Part shown: one piece after another, positions 54,884 through 63,985 of the stretch
How the letters are laid out: every line of letters begins with the position of its first letter
Numbering within the stretch: the stretch's first letter is position 1
Assembly (NCBI RefSeq): GCF_025143825.1
Contig: NZ_CP083560.1
Span: 62,001 to 126,000, forward strand
Reading direction: 5' to 3'
From: Sulfitobacter sp. S223
Lineage (GTDB): Bacteria > Pseudomonadota > Alphaproteobacteria > Rhodobacterales > Rhodobacteraceae
DNA: 64,000 nucleotides
Notes under the pieces: generated by a model
What the model was told of the DNA's origin: nothing
Databases searched by the model: none
The model's input: the letters and a program-made list of their open reading frames with translations, nothing else
Translations under genes and position numbers: made by a program

Positions 54884-55490
54884 GGGCGAAAATATCTGTA
54901 TCCGGCCAACCAGCCAGATCAAGCTGTGCGCGCATGGGCAGGAAATCATAGCAGGCTTGGGCCATTTCCATACGCCCCTCTCGCTCCAACATACCGTTCA
55001 GGACATCGCGCAGCCTGTGCAGATAAAGGACGTCGGAAGCAGCATAGTCGATTTGCGCTTTTGTCAGGGTGGGCGCACCCCAGTCGCTGGATTGCTGTTG
55101 CTTCGAGATGTCTACACTCAGAAGCTCTTGCAGAAGCTTGGCCAACCCGTGTCTGTCCGTATAGGTGCGGACCAACCGGCTGGCAATTTTCGTGCAATAG
55201 ACGGGCGCTGCCACGGTGCCAAAAGCTTTAAACATCGCGGCAATGTCGAAGCGGCCGAAGTGAAACAGCTTAAGCACGTCTGGATCAGCCAGCAGGCGAC
55301 ACAGATTTGGCGCTTCTGTCTGGCCGCGTGCAATCTGGATCAGATGGGCATGCCCATCCCCAGACGAAAGCTGCACAACGCACAGCCTGTCGCGTTGCGG
55401 GTGCAGACCCATGGTTTCACAATCGATAGCGACGACCGGCCCAAGGTCCAGCCCGTCAGGGAGATCATTCTGGTATACTTTGTTTGTCAT
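54876..55490 (-). CDS. rnd: Ribonuclease D, short form
   Basis: 204 residues with a DEDD 3'-5' exonuclease domain: AIDCETMGL (Exo I, Asp and Glu), LFHFGRFDIAAMF (Exo II), and QIDYAASDVLYLHRL (Exo III, Tyr and Asp). The HRDC domain of the 370-residue E. coli enzyme is absent, as in many alphaproteobacteria. It trims tRNA and other RNA 3' ends. The ATG at 55490 is preferred over a much longer frame that runs back into neighbouring sequence. Transcribed with the lpt genes. Confidence 0.88.
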   Translation of the reverse strand: MTNKVYQNDLPDGLDLGPVVAIDCETMGLHPQRDRLCVVQLSSGDGHAHLIQIARGQTEAPNLCRLLADPDVLKLFHFGRFDIAAMFKAFGTVAAPVYCTKIASRLVRTYTDRHGLAKLLQELLSVDISKQQQSSDWGAPTLTKAQIDYAASDVLYLHRLRDVLNGMLEREGRMEMAQACYDFLPMRAQLDLAGWPDTDIFAHA

Positions 55491-55537
55491 GGCTCGATCT
55501 ATACAGGCAGGGAGAAGAAGGGGAAAGCGCGCCGCCG

Positions 55538-56314
55538 CTAGCTGGGCAGGATCTCGTCGGGCGATGGTCGCGGAAAGCTGTTTAGCAGCGTATCGACTAA
55601 AACGTGGCAACTGTGTCCCGGCCAGTCTTTTGGCAAAAGTGCACGGGGCAAGGTTGGGTGCCGCAGGACAATCCGGCGCCAGTTGTGAACGATTAAGCAG
55701 CGCAAAACTGTTGTCTGAAGCGCATCCAGAGTGCCGCTGTCCAGAGAAGTGCTGGCATGTTTCAGGATTGGCAGGAGGGCGCTGTATTCAGCTTCCAGCA
55801 TCTGCGCGCCGATCTGTTCACGCAGCCAGTCCGGCGTTTGTCCGCCGCTTAGTACCAAAGCATTCTTTGGTGGGCGTGAAGCTGCGCTACCTAGAAAGAC
55901 ACGCGGCACCAAGGGTGCGAATCCTTGCTCGGCCATTTCCTCACGAGGGACCGTGCCGCTGTCTTCAAGCACAAGCAGCTGCCAGCCGGGTTCTTGCGCA
56001 TTCGGGCTTGAGTAGATGCGCGCGCTTGCACGCAGTGTTTCTTGTCTGCTGGTTGGTGTAAGCGCGTGTCGTCGTGTTCGGCCCTGCTTTTGTGAAACAA
56101 TCCACCCATCATTTCGCAGCCGGTGGAGGGCAACACGCACTGCTTCAGGCCGCACATCCATCTCTGTCATCACTGCCGACAAAACCGGCCCGTCGATAGA
56201 ACTTCCATCGGCTTGAGCCAAGTCACCGAATAACGTTACCATTAAGGACCAGACACGCTGTCCGCCCAGCGTCAAAAGGGCTGTTTTGGTCTGATCGAAG
56301 GCGTCACTGGGCAT
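55538..56314 (-). CDS. PaaX family transcriptional regulator
   Basis: 258 residues. The N-terminal winged HTH (RVWSLMVTLFGDLAQ, VRPEAVRVALHRLRNDGWI, GRTRRHALT) and C-terminal domain (WRRIVLRHPTLPRALLPKDWPG) match the PaaX family, repressors of phenylacetyl-CoA catabolism and related pathways. No paa genes are present. It lies immediately downstream of doeB in the same direction, so it may control the ectoine module or respond to some CoA thioester. It has its own upstream region with a palindrome. Confidence 0.85.
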   Translation of the reverse strand: MPSDAFDQTKTALLTLGGQRVWSLMVTLFGDLAQADGSSIDGPVLSAVMTEMDVRPEAVRVALHRLRNDGWIVSQKQGRTRRHALTPTSRQETLRASARIYSSPNAQEPGWQLLVLEDSGTVPREEMAEQGFAPLVPRVFLGSAASRPPKNALVLSGGQTPDWLREQIGAQMLEAEYSALLPILKHASTSLDSGTLDALQTTVLRCLIVHNWRRIVLRHPTLPRALLPKDWPGHSCHVLVDTLLNSFPRPSPDEILPS

Positions 56315-56346
56315 CACGAAGGTCCGTTAAGTCTCATTGCGCTAAC

Positions 56347-56358
56347 TATAGCGCTATA
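56347..56358. promoter_or_regulatory. Palindrome upstream of the PaaX-family gene
   Basis: TATAGCGCTATA is a perfect 12-bp palindrome about 35 bp upstream of the regulator's start. It resembles a repressor operator and overlaps an A/T-rich -10-like sequence, so autoregulation is possible. It does not match the E. coli PaaX site. Confidence 0.4.
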
Positions 56359-56512
56359 CAGTCCCGACACCAGCCTGACGGTTTAGCGGCTGGATACGAT
56401 AGCAACAGCTTTCGTGTGCTCATTTGGTTGTGAAAAACGCAGCTTCAGGCTTACCGCTGGGGTATGATTGCCCATCCATTGTTTTCATCGACCAGCCTTT
56501 CCGAAGAAACGC

Positions 56513-57505
56513 TTATGCAATCTCGGCCGCGATAAGGCTGACGAAGTCACCCATCTTCACGAGACCGGGCACATGTCGTGCGGTGAGGATACCGGAACGT
56601 AGGGCGCAACATTCCGTGGGCGCCACACCGGTTCGGTCGGCAGGCCAAACCCGTGCAACCGCTTGTCCTGTTGCCACCTGCTCTCCTAACTCAACAAGAT
56701 ATTCAATGATTCCCGACTGTTGAGAGAATAGAAAACAATTCCCATCCGGCATATCCAGCTGCTGGGTAGGGTCCAGGGACACCTCTCCGGTCATGATACC
56801 TGCGTGGATGAGCAGATTGCGAATGCCCTTGCGCGCAACGGCGACTGTTCGAGGCGTGGAGCTGCCCGCGCCGCCCAGTTCGGTGGTTACAAAGACCTTG
56901 CCCTGACTCTCAACCTCGGTGTCAAACATTCCGACGTTGTCAATTTCAAGCATCCGGACGGAGTAAGGTGCGTTGAAGGCTTGCATTGCGGCCATGCAAG
57001 CGGCCTCTTGGATCTTGTCATCAAGAATATGCGCGGCGGCGAAGGGCAGAAAATCCAAAGTGCGACCGCCCGAGTGGAAGTCGAGCACGATATCAGCCTG
57101 TGGAACCAAATTGGTGGCAATGTAGTGGCACAGCTTTTGGGTCACGGTCCCATCGGGGCGGCCCGGAAAGCTGCGGTTCATATTCGCCCCATCGATAGGG
57201 GAGCAGCGCAGGCCGGCAGAAAAGGCAGGTAGGTTCATCGCGGGCAGGATGATGACACGACCTGTGATATCTTCAGGTTTGAGCGCTAGAGCAAGCTCTT
57301 GCAGGGCAATCGGCCCCTCGTATTCGTCACCGTGATTGGCACCCGTCAGCAAGGCAGTTGGCCCAGCGCCATTCGAGATCACTGTGATCGGCACCATGAC
57401 CGACCCCCATGCGCTGTCATCGCGGCTATGTGGTAGCTTGAGAAAGCCGTGGTGAACGCCGTCCGCATCCAGCGGGATTGTAGGGCTAATCGGGTTCCGG
57501 CTCAT
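56513..57505 (-). CDS. doeB: N-alpha-acetyl-diaminobutyrate deacetylase (DoeB-like), AstE/AspA family
   Basis: 330 residues of the zinc deacylase family: GANHGDEYEGP supplies His and Glu ligands and DFHSGGRTLDF the second His. Family members act on succinylglutamate or N-acetyl amino acids. Overlap with an ectoine-hydrolase-like gene upstream (ATGA at 57502-57505) points to DoeB (EutE), which deacetylates N-acetyl-L-2,4-diaminobutyrate. GGTGAAGG precedes the ATG at 57505; a longer frame starting at 57544 is less likely. Function rests on context. Confidence 0.8.
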   Translation of the reverse strand: MSRNPISPTIPLDADGVHHGFLKLPHSRDDSAWGSVMVPITVISNGAGPTALLTGANHGDEYEGPIALQELALALKPEDITGRVIILPAMNLPAFSAGLRCSPIDGANMNRSFPGRPDGTVTQKLCHYIATNLVPQADIVLDFHSGGRTLDFLPFAAAHILDDKIQEAACMAAMQAFNAPYSVRMLEIDNVGMFDTEVESQGKVFVTTELGGAGSSTPRTVAVARKGIRNLLIHAGIMTGEVSLDPTQQLDMPDGNCFLFSQQSGIIEYLVELGEQVATGQAVARVWPADRTGVAPTECCALRSGILTARHVPGLVKMGDFVSLIAAEIA

Positions 57506-58686
57506 GCCTTCACCGAAAGCTTGCGCGGTGTTGTGCACAGGCACTCATGGCCCGTCTCGGTGATCAGAATAGGTTCAGTAATCTCTAGCCCGCCATCGTC
57601 CAGCCAAAGCGCGGGCATGAAATGGAATGTCATGCCGGGCTCCAAAATAGTTGTATCCCCACGACGGAAAGAGATCGTCCGTTCGCCCCAATCTGGTGGA
57701 TAGCTTATCCCGATGGCATAGCCACAGCGCCCTTCCTTTTCGAATCCTGCATCGTTGAGCGTTTTGTTAAAGGCATTTGCGATGTCTTGGGCTTGATTGC
57801 CGGGTTTTGCATGCTCTAATCCGGCCTCCATGGCGTCCAGTACCGCGGCTTCGGCGTCCAGATACTTTTGCGGTGCGGCCCCTAAAAACAGAGTACGCGA
57901 TTGCGGGCATTGATAACGCTTATGTGCGCCTGCGATCTCGAAAAATGTCGCCTCACCGGTTTTCATCGGCTTGTCGTCCCAAGTAAGGTGCGGTGCTGTG
58001 GCATCCATGCCAGAGGGTGCCATCGGTACAATCGCAGGGTAATCGCCCCAGTGCCCGTCGGCCCCCCGAATGGCAGTAGAATAGATTTCTGCCACCAGAT
58101 CATTCTTGCGCATGCCCACTTCTGCTACATCAAGGATGCGCGCGTGCATGGTTTCTACAATCCTTGCAGCGCGGCGCATGTATTCGATCTCTTGCGCTGA
58201 TTTGACAGCACGTTGCCAGTTCACAAGGCCGGTGGCATCCGAAAACTTGGCGCTGGGCAGTGCATTGGTCAGGCTCATGTGGGCGGCTGCGGTGTAATAG
58301 TAGTTGTCCAGCTCGACCCCGATGTGCGCCCCTTCCAGCCCATGTGCTGCCATAAGCTTGGCCAGTTCTTGCATCGGGTGCTTTTCAGGGTTCTGCACAA
58401 AGGTATCGTCATAGCCGCAAATACTGTCGGCATGCTCCATGAATACAGTAAGGCCTGCACCTACAGCATCCATCGCACGGCCCCACCAAACAGGCTCACC
58501 CTGCTGCGTGAGCAGGACACCCTGATGCACGTAGAAAGACCAACCATCGTACCCTGAAAGCCAGGACATGTTGGATGGATCGGTAACAAATATCGCATCA
58601 AGACCTGCGGCATCCATCGCTTTGCGTGTCTTTTCGATTCGGGTCAGGTATTCACCGGTGGTGAAATTTGGCGCTGGGTCATGCAT
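57502..58686 (-). CDS. doeA: Ectoine hydrolase (DoeA/EutD), M24 family
   Basis: 394 residues with a creatinase-type fold: a small N-terminal domain (LDAIFVTDPSNMSWLSGYDGWSFYVHQ, a stretch I recognise from DoeA), then an M24 catalytic domain from about 170. The metal ligands of M24 peptidases are mostly replaced, as in creatinase. DoeA opens the ectoine ring to N-acetyl-diaminobutyrate, letting the cell use this solute as carbon and nitrogen. ATG follows GGAG by 7 bases. It diverges from the transaminase gene. Confidence 0.88.
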   Translation of the reverse strand: MHDPAPNFTTGEYLTRIEKTRKAMDAAGLDAIFVTDPSNMSWLSGYDGWSFYVHQGVLLTQQGEPVWWGRAMDAVGAGLTVFMEHADSICGYDDTFVQNPEKHPMQELAKLMAAHGLEGAHIGVELDNYYYTAAAHMSLTNALPSAKFSDATGLVNWQRAVKSAQEIEYMRRAARIVETMHARILDVAEVGMRKNDLVAEIYSTAIRGADGHWGDYPAIVPMAPSGMDATAPHLTWDDKPMKTGEATFFEIAGAHKRYQCPQSRTLFLGAAPQKYLDAEAAVLDAMEAGLEHAKPGNQAQDIANAFNKTLNDAGFEKEGRCGYAIGISYPPDWGERTISFRRGDTTILEPGMTFHFMPALWLDDGGLEITEPILITETGHECLCTTPRKLSVKA

Positions 58687-58861
58687 GGGCTGTCTCCGGC
58701 TTTGGCGATGCGATAGGGTAAAGCTGGTTTGTTTTTCGGCTTTTGGCTAGCAACGTAAGCGGCATCTCTTGCCGCTTTCCGACACAAAAAGTCGCGTAGC
58801 AGGGTAGCGGATCGGGCACGGACCCCATACCACTGACGCAGGACTCTATTAGGAGAATGCG

Positions 58862-60241
58862 ATGAACAAGCCGCTGACCAATGATGTGCTGAGCCAATGG
58901 GACCACGATCATTTCTTTCACCCCTCCACCCATCTGGGCCAGTTTGCCCGCCGTGAAATGGGGAACCGGATTATTCAAACGGCCAAAGGCGTGCACATTA
59001 CTGATCGTGAAGGGCGCAGCCATCTGGATGCCTTTGCGGGACTTTATTGCGTGAACGTCGGCTACGGACAGACCGAAATTTCAGAAGCGATCGCCGCGCA
59101 AGCGCATGAATTGGCATATTACCATTCTTACGTTGGTCACGGCACAGAAGCGTCGATCACATTGTCACGCATGATCGCAGAACGCGCGCCCGAGGGCATG
59201 AACCATGTCTACTACGGGATGAGCGGTTCGGACGCGAACGAGACCAACGTCAAGCTGGTCTGGTACTACAACAATGTGCTGGGTCGTCCTCAGAAGAAAA
59301 AGATCATCTCGCGCTGGCGCGGGTATCACGGATCGGGTTTGGTGACAGGCTCGCTCACCGGGTTAGAGTTGTTCCACAAAAAGTTCGATCTGCCCCTTAG
59401 CCATGTGGTGCATACCGATGCGCCCTACTATTTCCGCCGTGCTGACCGCGACATGACAGAAGCCGCATTCAGCGCCGATTGCGCGGCAAAGCTAGAGGCG
59501 CTTATCCAGCGCGAAGGACCTGATACGATCGCCGCGTTTATCGGGGAACCTGTGTTGGGCACAGGCGGTATTGTTCCGCCACCAGAAGGGTATTGGGCTG
59601 CCATTCAGGCGGTGTTGGACAAATATGACATCCTGTTGATTGCGGATGAGGTTGTGACAGGTTTTGGCCGTCTGGGTACCATGATGGGATCTGAACACTA
59701 CGGGATGAAACCCGACCTGATCACGATCGCCAAAGGTCTCACCTCGGCTTATGCGCCTTTGTCTGGCTCGATCGTGTCGGACCGGATGTGGAAAGTTCTT
59801 GAACAGGGAACGGACGAATTTGGTCCGATCGGCCACGGCTGGACGTACTCTGCGCATCCTATCGGTGCGGCGGCGGGTGTGGCCAATCTCAAACTGCTCG
59901 ACAGTCTTGATCTCGTGAGCAACGCAGGCGCTGTCGGTGGGTACCTGAACGCAGCAATGCTTCAGGCGCTGGGCGACCATGTAAATGTCGGCGATGTGCG
60001 CGGCGAAGGGATGCTTTGCGCGGTCGAACTGGTGCGTGATCGCGATGACCGTGTCTTCTTTGACGCATCAGAGAAGGTCGGCCCCCGTATCGTTGCAGCA
60101 ATGTTCGAACGTGGCGTGATTGCTCGTGCCATGCCGCAAGGCGATATCATTGGCTTTGCACCGCCTTTCCCGTTGACGCGGGAACAGGCTGATGAGGTTG
60201 TGGGCGTGACAAAAGCAGCTGTAGAAGAAGTGCTGGGCTAA
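58862..60241 (+). CDS. Class III aminotransferase, probable L-2,4-diaminobutyrate transaminase (DoeD-like)
   Basis: 459 residues. The PLP site includes YYGMSGSDANETNVKL, ADEVVTGFGRLG (Asp contacting pyridine N) and the Schiff-base Lys in TIAKGLTSAYAPLSG. Sequence alone fits several omega-aminotransferases (diaminobutyrate, putrescine, taurine, beta-alanine). The position divergent from doeA-doeB makes DoeD the best guess: diaminobutyrate to aspartate semialdehyde. AGGAG lies 6 bases before ATG. doeC (semialdehyde dehydrogenase) is not seen. Confidence 0.8.
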   Translation: MNKPLTNDVLSQWDHDHFFHPSTHLGQFARREMGNRIIQTAKGVHITDREGRSHLDAFAGLYCVNVGYGQTEISEAIAAQAHELAYYHSYVGHGTEASITLSRMIAERAPEGMNHVYYGMSGSDANETNVKLVWYYNNVLGRPQKKKIISRWRGYHGSGLVTGSLTGLELFHKKFDLPLSHVVHTDAPYYFRRADRDMTEAAFSADCAAKLEALIQREGPDTIAAFIGEPVLGTGGIVPPPEGYWAAIQAVLDKYDILLIADEVVTGFGRLGTMMGSEHYGMKPDLITIAKGLTSAYAPLSGSIVSDRMWKVLEQGTDEFGPIGHGWTYSAHPIGAAAGVANLKLLDSLDLVSNAGAVGGYLNAAMLQALGDHVNVGDVRGEGMLCAVELVRDRDDRVFFDASEKVGPRIVAAMFERGVIARAMPQGDIIGFAPPFPLTREQADEVVGVTKAAVEEVLG

Positions 60242-60277
60242 ACTATCGGGCGTAACCTTGAAGTTCGGTGAAAATTG

Positions 60278-60301
60278 GCGGCTGGCCCACTGGTCAGCCG
60301 C
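60278..60301 (-). terminator. Terminator of the two-component operon
   Basis: GCGGCTG (60278-60284) pairs with CAGCCGC (60295-60301), with further inner pairing, at the 3' end of the kinase gene. On the minus strand AATTTT follows, making it a plausible intrinsic terminator in the 52-bp gap to the convergent transaminase gene. Confidence 0.6.
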
Positions 60302-61745
60302 GCTGAATCCGCAGCCGGGCCAATACGCCTGTGGCGCCATCTTCAAAAGTGAGCGAACCACCGTGCAGGTTTGCGATGGTGGCAACGATGGTCAAGCCTA
60401 ATCCATAGCCTTTGATCGTCTTGGTGTTATCGCCCCGTTGAAAAGGCGCCATCAACGCTTCTATGTCAGCGGCAAGATTATCTGACCCTTCATCTTCAAC
60501 GACAATGGTCGCGGTTTCCGCGTCCGTCTCCAATGATACCGTCGCACGTCGCCCGTATTTGAGCGCGTTATCGATCAAATTGGTCAAGGCACGTTCCAGC
60601 GATATCGGGCGCCCGATGATTGTCACCTCTCTTTCGCCTGCCACCACGGTTTGACCCTGACGGGACATGAAAACGGAACTGGCCCCCTTCACGATCACGT
60701 CTTTTGCAGGTTGGAGGGACACAGCATGCCCCATGTCTTCGTAGTTTGAAACAATCGCATCCAAGAGAGATGTCAGGGAAATTTTGCGGGGGCTTTCGAC
60801 GTTCATTTCCGCGCGCGTGTACGTCAGGACGCTTTCGATCATATCCGTCATGCTATCGATGTCGGCCTCTAGTTTTCCGCGCAGGGTCGGGTCTTTGATC
60901 AAAGCTGCCCTTAGGCGTAGCCGTGTCGCAGGCGTGCCCAGATCGTGACTGACGCCTGATAGTACCGCAGCGCGCCCTTCAAGCTGCGCACGCTCTGTCT
61001 CAAGATATGAGTTTACAGAAGCGACGATGTCTTGCAGTTCTTGCGGGCCCTGAATGTCATAGCTCGCGGGGCCACCAACGCGCCTCCGGTTGCGCAGCTG
61101 CGTTGCAAAAAGAGTGAACTCCGATGACAGGTTGAGAGAGATCGTCATCACAGTTGCAATAACGATAGCGGTCAAAAGGACGGCCAGCAGGCGCCTGTCG
61201 GATGGTGCCGCATCACATCCCCAAACGCTTGCACCATCTATCCGCATCCACGGCGCATCGCCAAAGCGCGCAAGTACAAGAGGATCACTGCAATAGGAAG
61301 CAAGCAGCCGAAAGACATTTCCGGTCTTATCTGCCGCTGTTTGACCTTCTTCGACGGTCAGTTCAGCAAGGCTGTACACCAGATCAGGAGACAGGATTAC
61401 GAGCGCGAGAGGCGCGTCTGACTGTGGATTCGCAGTGTCTGCGGAAATTGGAATGTTGGTTTCTCGGGCGGCACGGGGCGCGCCGGTTACCTGCTGGAAA
61501 TCCCCTGTGGTGGCCAAGACCTGATCTTGCTCTGACAGAACTTCGAACTGAACGCCTTGAGGGGGCAGGGCATTGTCCTTCAGGGCCCTATGGACCGCAG
61601 TGCCTGTTATGTAGGCTTCGCTTTGGTATTGGCGCCAGTCGAAGTTCGACTTTGCCCATAGCCAGACAACAATACCGCCGGCGATGAAGGCGCTGATCAC
61701 CAAGATACTGGTCAGCCCCCACAGGCTACGCAAGGGATTGGTCAA
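60294..61745 (-). CDS. Sensor histidine kinase (EnvZ-like)
   Basis: 483 residues. Two membrane segments (about 10-30 and 187-205) flank a periplasmic sensor of about 155 residues. The phospho-site is His267 in SGVSHDLGTPATRLRLR, with HDLGTP where HDLRTP is common. NLIDNALKYG is the N box and GYGLGLTIV the G2 box; the G1 box reads DEGSD rather than DxGxG. The start is TTG, overlapping the regulator's stop as TTGA. Position suggests it senses sugar for the ABC transporter nearby. Confidence 0.88.
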   Translation of the reverse strand: MTNPLRSLWGLTSILVISAFIAGGIVVWLWAKSNFDWRQYQSEAYITGTAVHRALKDNALPPQGVQFEVLSEQDQVLATTGDFQQVTGAPRAARETNIPISADTANPQSDAPLALVILSPDLVYSLAELTVEEGQTAADKTGNVFRLLASYCSDPLVLARFGDAPWMRIDGASVWGCDAAPSDRRLLAVLLTAIVIATVMTISLNLSSEFTLFATQLRNRRRVGGPASYDIQGPQELQDIVASVNSYLETERAQLEGRAAVLSGVSHDLGTPATRLRLRAALIKDPTLRGKLEADIDSMTDMIESVLTYTRAEMNVESPRKISLTSLLDAIVSNYEDMGHAVSLQPAKDVIVKGASSVFMSRQGQTVVAGEREVTIIGRPISLERALTNLIDNALKYGRRATVSLETDAETATIVVEDEGSDNLAADIEALMAPFQRGDNTKTIKGYGLGLTIVATIANLHGGSLTFEDGATGVLARLRIQRG

Positions 61746-62479
61746 GACATGACCGCCTCGACATCCGTAGCAAGGACATATCCGACGCCGCGCTCTGTCT
61801 TCAGAAGTTTCGGGTCTTTCGGGTTTGTTTCTATCTTGCTGCGAAGGCGACCGATCAAGACATCAATAGACCTGCCTACAGCGTCGCCGGTTTGCGGGGC
61901 TTCGCCAGTGACGTCCAAAGCAGAGGCAATTTCTTCGCGGGTAAGTGGGATATGCGGGTTGGCGATTAGGACCTGAAGCAATGCTGTCTCACGCCGTGAA
62001 AGTGCTACTTGGACTTGGTTGGGTGAAATTACCTCTTCGCGCTTTGCGTCATAGGTCCAGCCAGCGAACTGGAACACCTTTGTGTGTCGACGGTGGATAA
62101 GCGACGATGACCTGCGCGCACGTGCCAGAACCGCCTTCACCCGTACCAAGAGAAGTTCAGGGTTGAACGGTTTGGCCACGTAATCATCTGCGCCAACAAG
62201 GTAACCTTCCATGCGCTGATGGTCGGCTGAAAGGGCCGATACCATGATAATCGGGATGTCCTGCTCATCGCGCAGACGGCTGCAAATTTCCAAACCGTTC
62301 TCATCGCCCAACATGACATCGAGCAAGATAAGATCGACGCGCCCGTTCTCAAGATGCGCGCGCACTTCACTTTCGGTCGCTGCAGGCAGGGCAATGGCCC
62401 CGTTCTGCTGGAAGAACTGGGTCATCATCTGGCGGACTTCTTTGTCGTCATCGACGATGAGTATTCTGGGAATCGCCAC
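61742..62479 (-). CDS. OmpR family response regulator
   Basis: 245 residues. Receiver domain with DDD10-12, phospho-acceptor Asp54 and Lys103, then a C-terminal winged helix (about 145-240) with SRRETALLQVLIANPHIPLTREEIAS and the recognition helix RSIDVLIGRLRSKIE. It is coupled to the kinase gene. It diverges from a sugar-binding protein gene across 224 bp, which is the arrangement of GltR-like glucose-uptake control in pseudomonads; the assignment is by analogy. Confidence 0.9.
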   Translation of the reverse strand: MAIPRILIVDDDKEVRQMMTQFFQQNGAIALPAATESEVRAHLENGRVDLILLDVMLGDENGLEICSRLRDEQDIPIIMVSALSADHQRMEGYLVGADDYVAKPFNPELLLVRVKAVLARARRSSSLIHRRHTKVFQFAGWTYDAKREEVISPNQVQVALSRRETALLQVLIANPHIPLTREEIASALDVTGEAPQTGDAVGRSIDVLIGRLRSKIETNPKDPKLLKTERGVGYVLATDVEAVMS

Positions 62480-62703
62480 TTAGATACCTCCCTTGTAAAT
62501 CTCCCGATGCGGCGCGCTTCACACTTCTTACGTAATAACAGGCAGCAAAATCGATGCCTTTGTAACAACCTGTAACGGTCACGTCATTTATTTCATCTTG
62601 GGGCGGATTTGGCCGCGTTGCATCCATTGCGTAGTTGCGAAAGCTTCTGCACTCTTACTCGATCGAAGCCGCTTAAAACGGCATTTTCTGGGAGGAATTC
62701 GAA
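62480..62703. other. Divergent control region of regulator and sugar-transport genes
   Basis: This 224-bp gap separates the response regulator from the ABC binding-protein gene. It should hold both promoters and the regulator's target sites. GGGAGGAATTCGAA gives a good ribosome site just before 62704. I see no clear -10/-35 pair or gene in it. Confidence 0.4.
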
Positions 62704-63948
62704 ATGAAATCGTATATTACTGGCGCGGTGTCCGGCATCGCATTGTTGGTTGCAGGCGCAGTTCAGGCAGAGCCACAGGTAGAAGTTCTGCATTATTGGA
62801 CATCCGGCGGCGAAGCCAAATCCGTGGCTGTTCTGCAGCAAGAGTTCGCAGATAACGGCGGCACCTGGACAGACATGCCTGTTGCTGGCGGTGGGGGCGA
62901 TGCTGCAATGACAGCTCTGCGCGCCCGTGTTCTTGCAGGCAACGCGCCCACGGCTGTCCAGTTGAAAGGCCCTGCCATTCAGGAATGGTATGACGAAGGC
63001 GTGCTGGCTGATATTTCCGCTGTTGCAGACGCAAACGGGTGGGCAGATGTTCTGCCGGAATCAATCGCCAACCACATGAAGTGTGAAGGTACATGGTGTG
63101 CCGCACCCGTAAACGTCCACCGCGTTGACTGGATCTGGGCAAACGCCGAAGTCCTGAAAGCCAACGGCATCGAAATGCCGACAACGTGGGACGAATTCAA
63201 TGCGGCGGCGGAAAAACTGTCTGCGGCAGGGATTATCCCGCTCGCGCACGGTGGTCAGTCATGGCAGGACGCAACAGTGTTCGAAGCAGTGGCGCTGGGC
63301 ATTCTGGGGCCAGACGGCTTCCGCAAAGCCTTTGTCGATCTCGACAAAGAGACGCTGACGTCCGACGGTATGGTCAAGGTTTTCGACCAGATGCGTTTGA
63401 TGCGCGGCTATGTTGATCCCAATTTCTCCGGTCGTGACTGGAATCTGGCAACAGCGATGGTCATGAACGGCGAAGCAGCCTTTCAGATCATGGGTGACTG
63501 GGCCAAGGGTGAGTTTATGGCGGCAGGTAAAGTTCCGGGCGAGGACTTCTTGTGTATGTCCACACCGGGTGACGGGTTCCTGTATAACGTAGACAGCTTT
63601 GCGATGTTCGCGGTTGATGGCGATGACAAGAAGCAGGGTCAGGACCTTCTGGCGAAGCTTGTCGTGGGTAAGAACTTTCAGGAAGTGTTCAATCTGAACA
63701 AAGGCTCTATTCCAGCCCGTACAGATGTAGCGCTTGATAAATTCGACAGCTGCGCGACGCTGTCGTCAGACGACATGGCGGCAAGCTCTTCCAACGGCTC
63801 TTTGCTGCCAAGCTATGCCCACGGGATGGCGCTGCGCGGTGCGCAGGCCGGTGCGATCACAGATGTTGTGACAGCACACTTTAACTCTGACTTGTCCTCC
63901 GAGGATGCAGTGCAGCAGTTGGCAACAGCAGTCGCCAACAGCATGTAA
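62704..63948 (+). CDS. ABC transporter sugar-binding protein, glucose/mannose type
   Basis: 414 residues. Signal peptide (YITGAVSGIALLVAGAVQAE) then an SBP family 1 domain: VEVLHYWTSGGEAKSVAVLQ, RVLAGNAPTAVQLKG, and NVHRVDWIWANAEVLKANG. Near the end KGSIPARTDVALDKFDSC is typical of the glucose/mannose (GtsA/AglE-like) branch. It delivers sugar to permeases presumably encoded just beyond the window. An uptake operon led by the binding protein fits the hairpin that follows. Confidence 0.9.
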   Translation: MKSYITGAVSGIALLVAGAVQAEPQVEVLHYWTSGGEAKSVAVLQQEFADNGGTWTDMPVAGGGGDAAMTALRARVLAGNAPTAVQLKGPAIQEWYDEGVLADISAVADANGWADVLPESIANHMKCEGTWCAAPVNVHRVDWIWANAEVLKANGIEMPTTWDEFNAAAEKLSAAGIIPLAHGGQSWQDATVFEAVALGILGPDGFRKAFVDLDKETLTSDGMVKVFDQMRLMRGYVDPNFSGRDWNLATAMVMNGEAAFQIMGDWAKGEFMAAGKVPGEDFLCMSTPGDGFLYNVDSFAMFAVDGDDKKQGQDLLAKLVVGKNFQEVFNLNKGSIPARTDVALDKFDSCATLSSDDMAASSSNGSLLPSYAHGMALRGAQAGAITDVVTAHFNSDLSSEDAVQQLATAVANSM

Positions 63949-63957
63949 ATGCCCAAC

Positions 63958-63985
63958 TCTGCCCCCTCCATGTGATGGGGGCAGA
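63958..63985 (+). other. Intercistronic hairpin after the sugar-binding protein gene
   Basis: TCTGCCCCC (63958-63966) pairs with GGGGGCAGA (63977-63985). No T-run follows. Such hairpins commonly lie between binding-protein and permease genes and stabilise the upstream mRNA, raising binding-protein yield. The window ends 15 bases later without another start visible. Confidence 0.7.
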
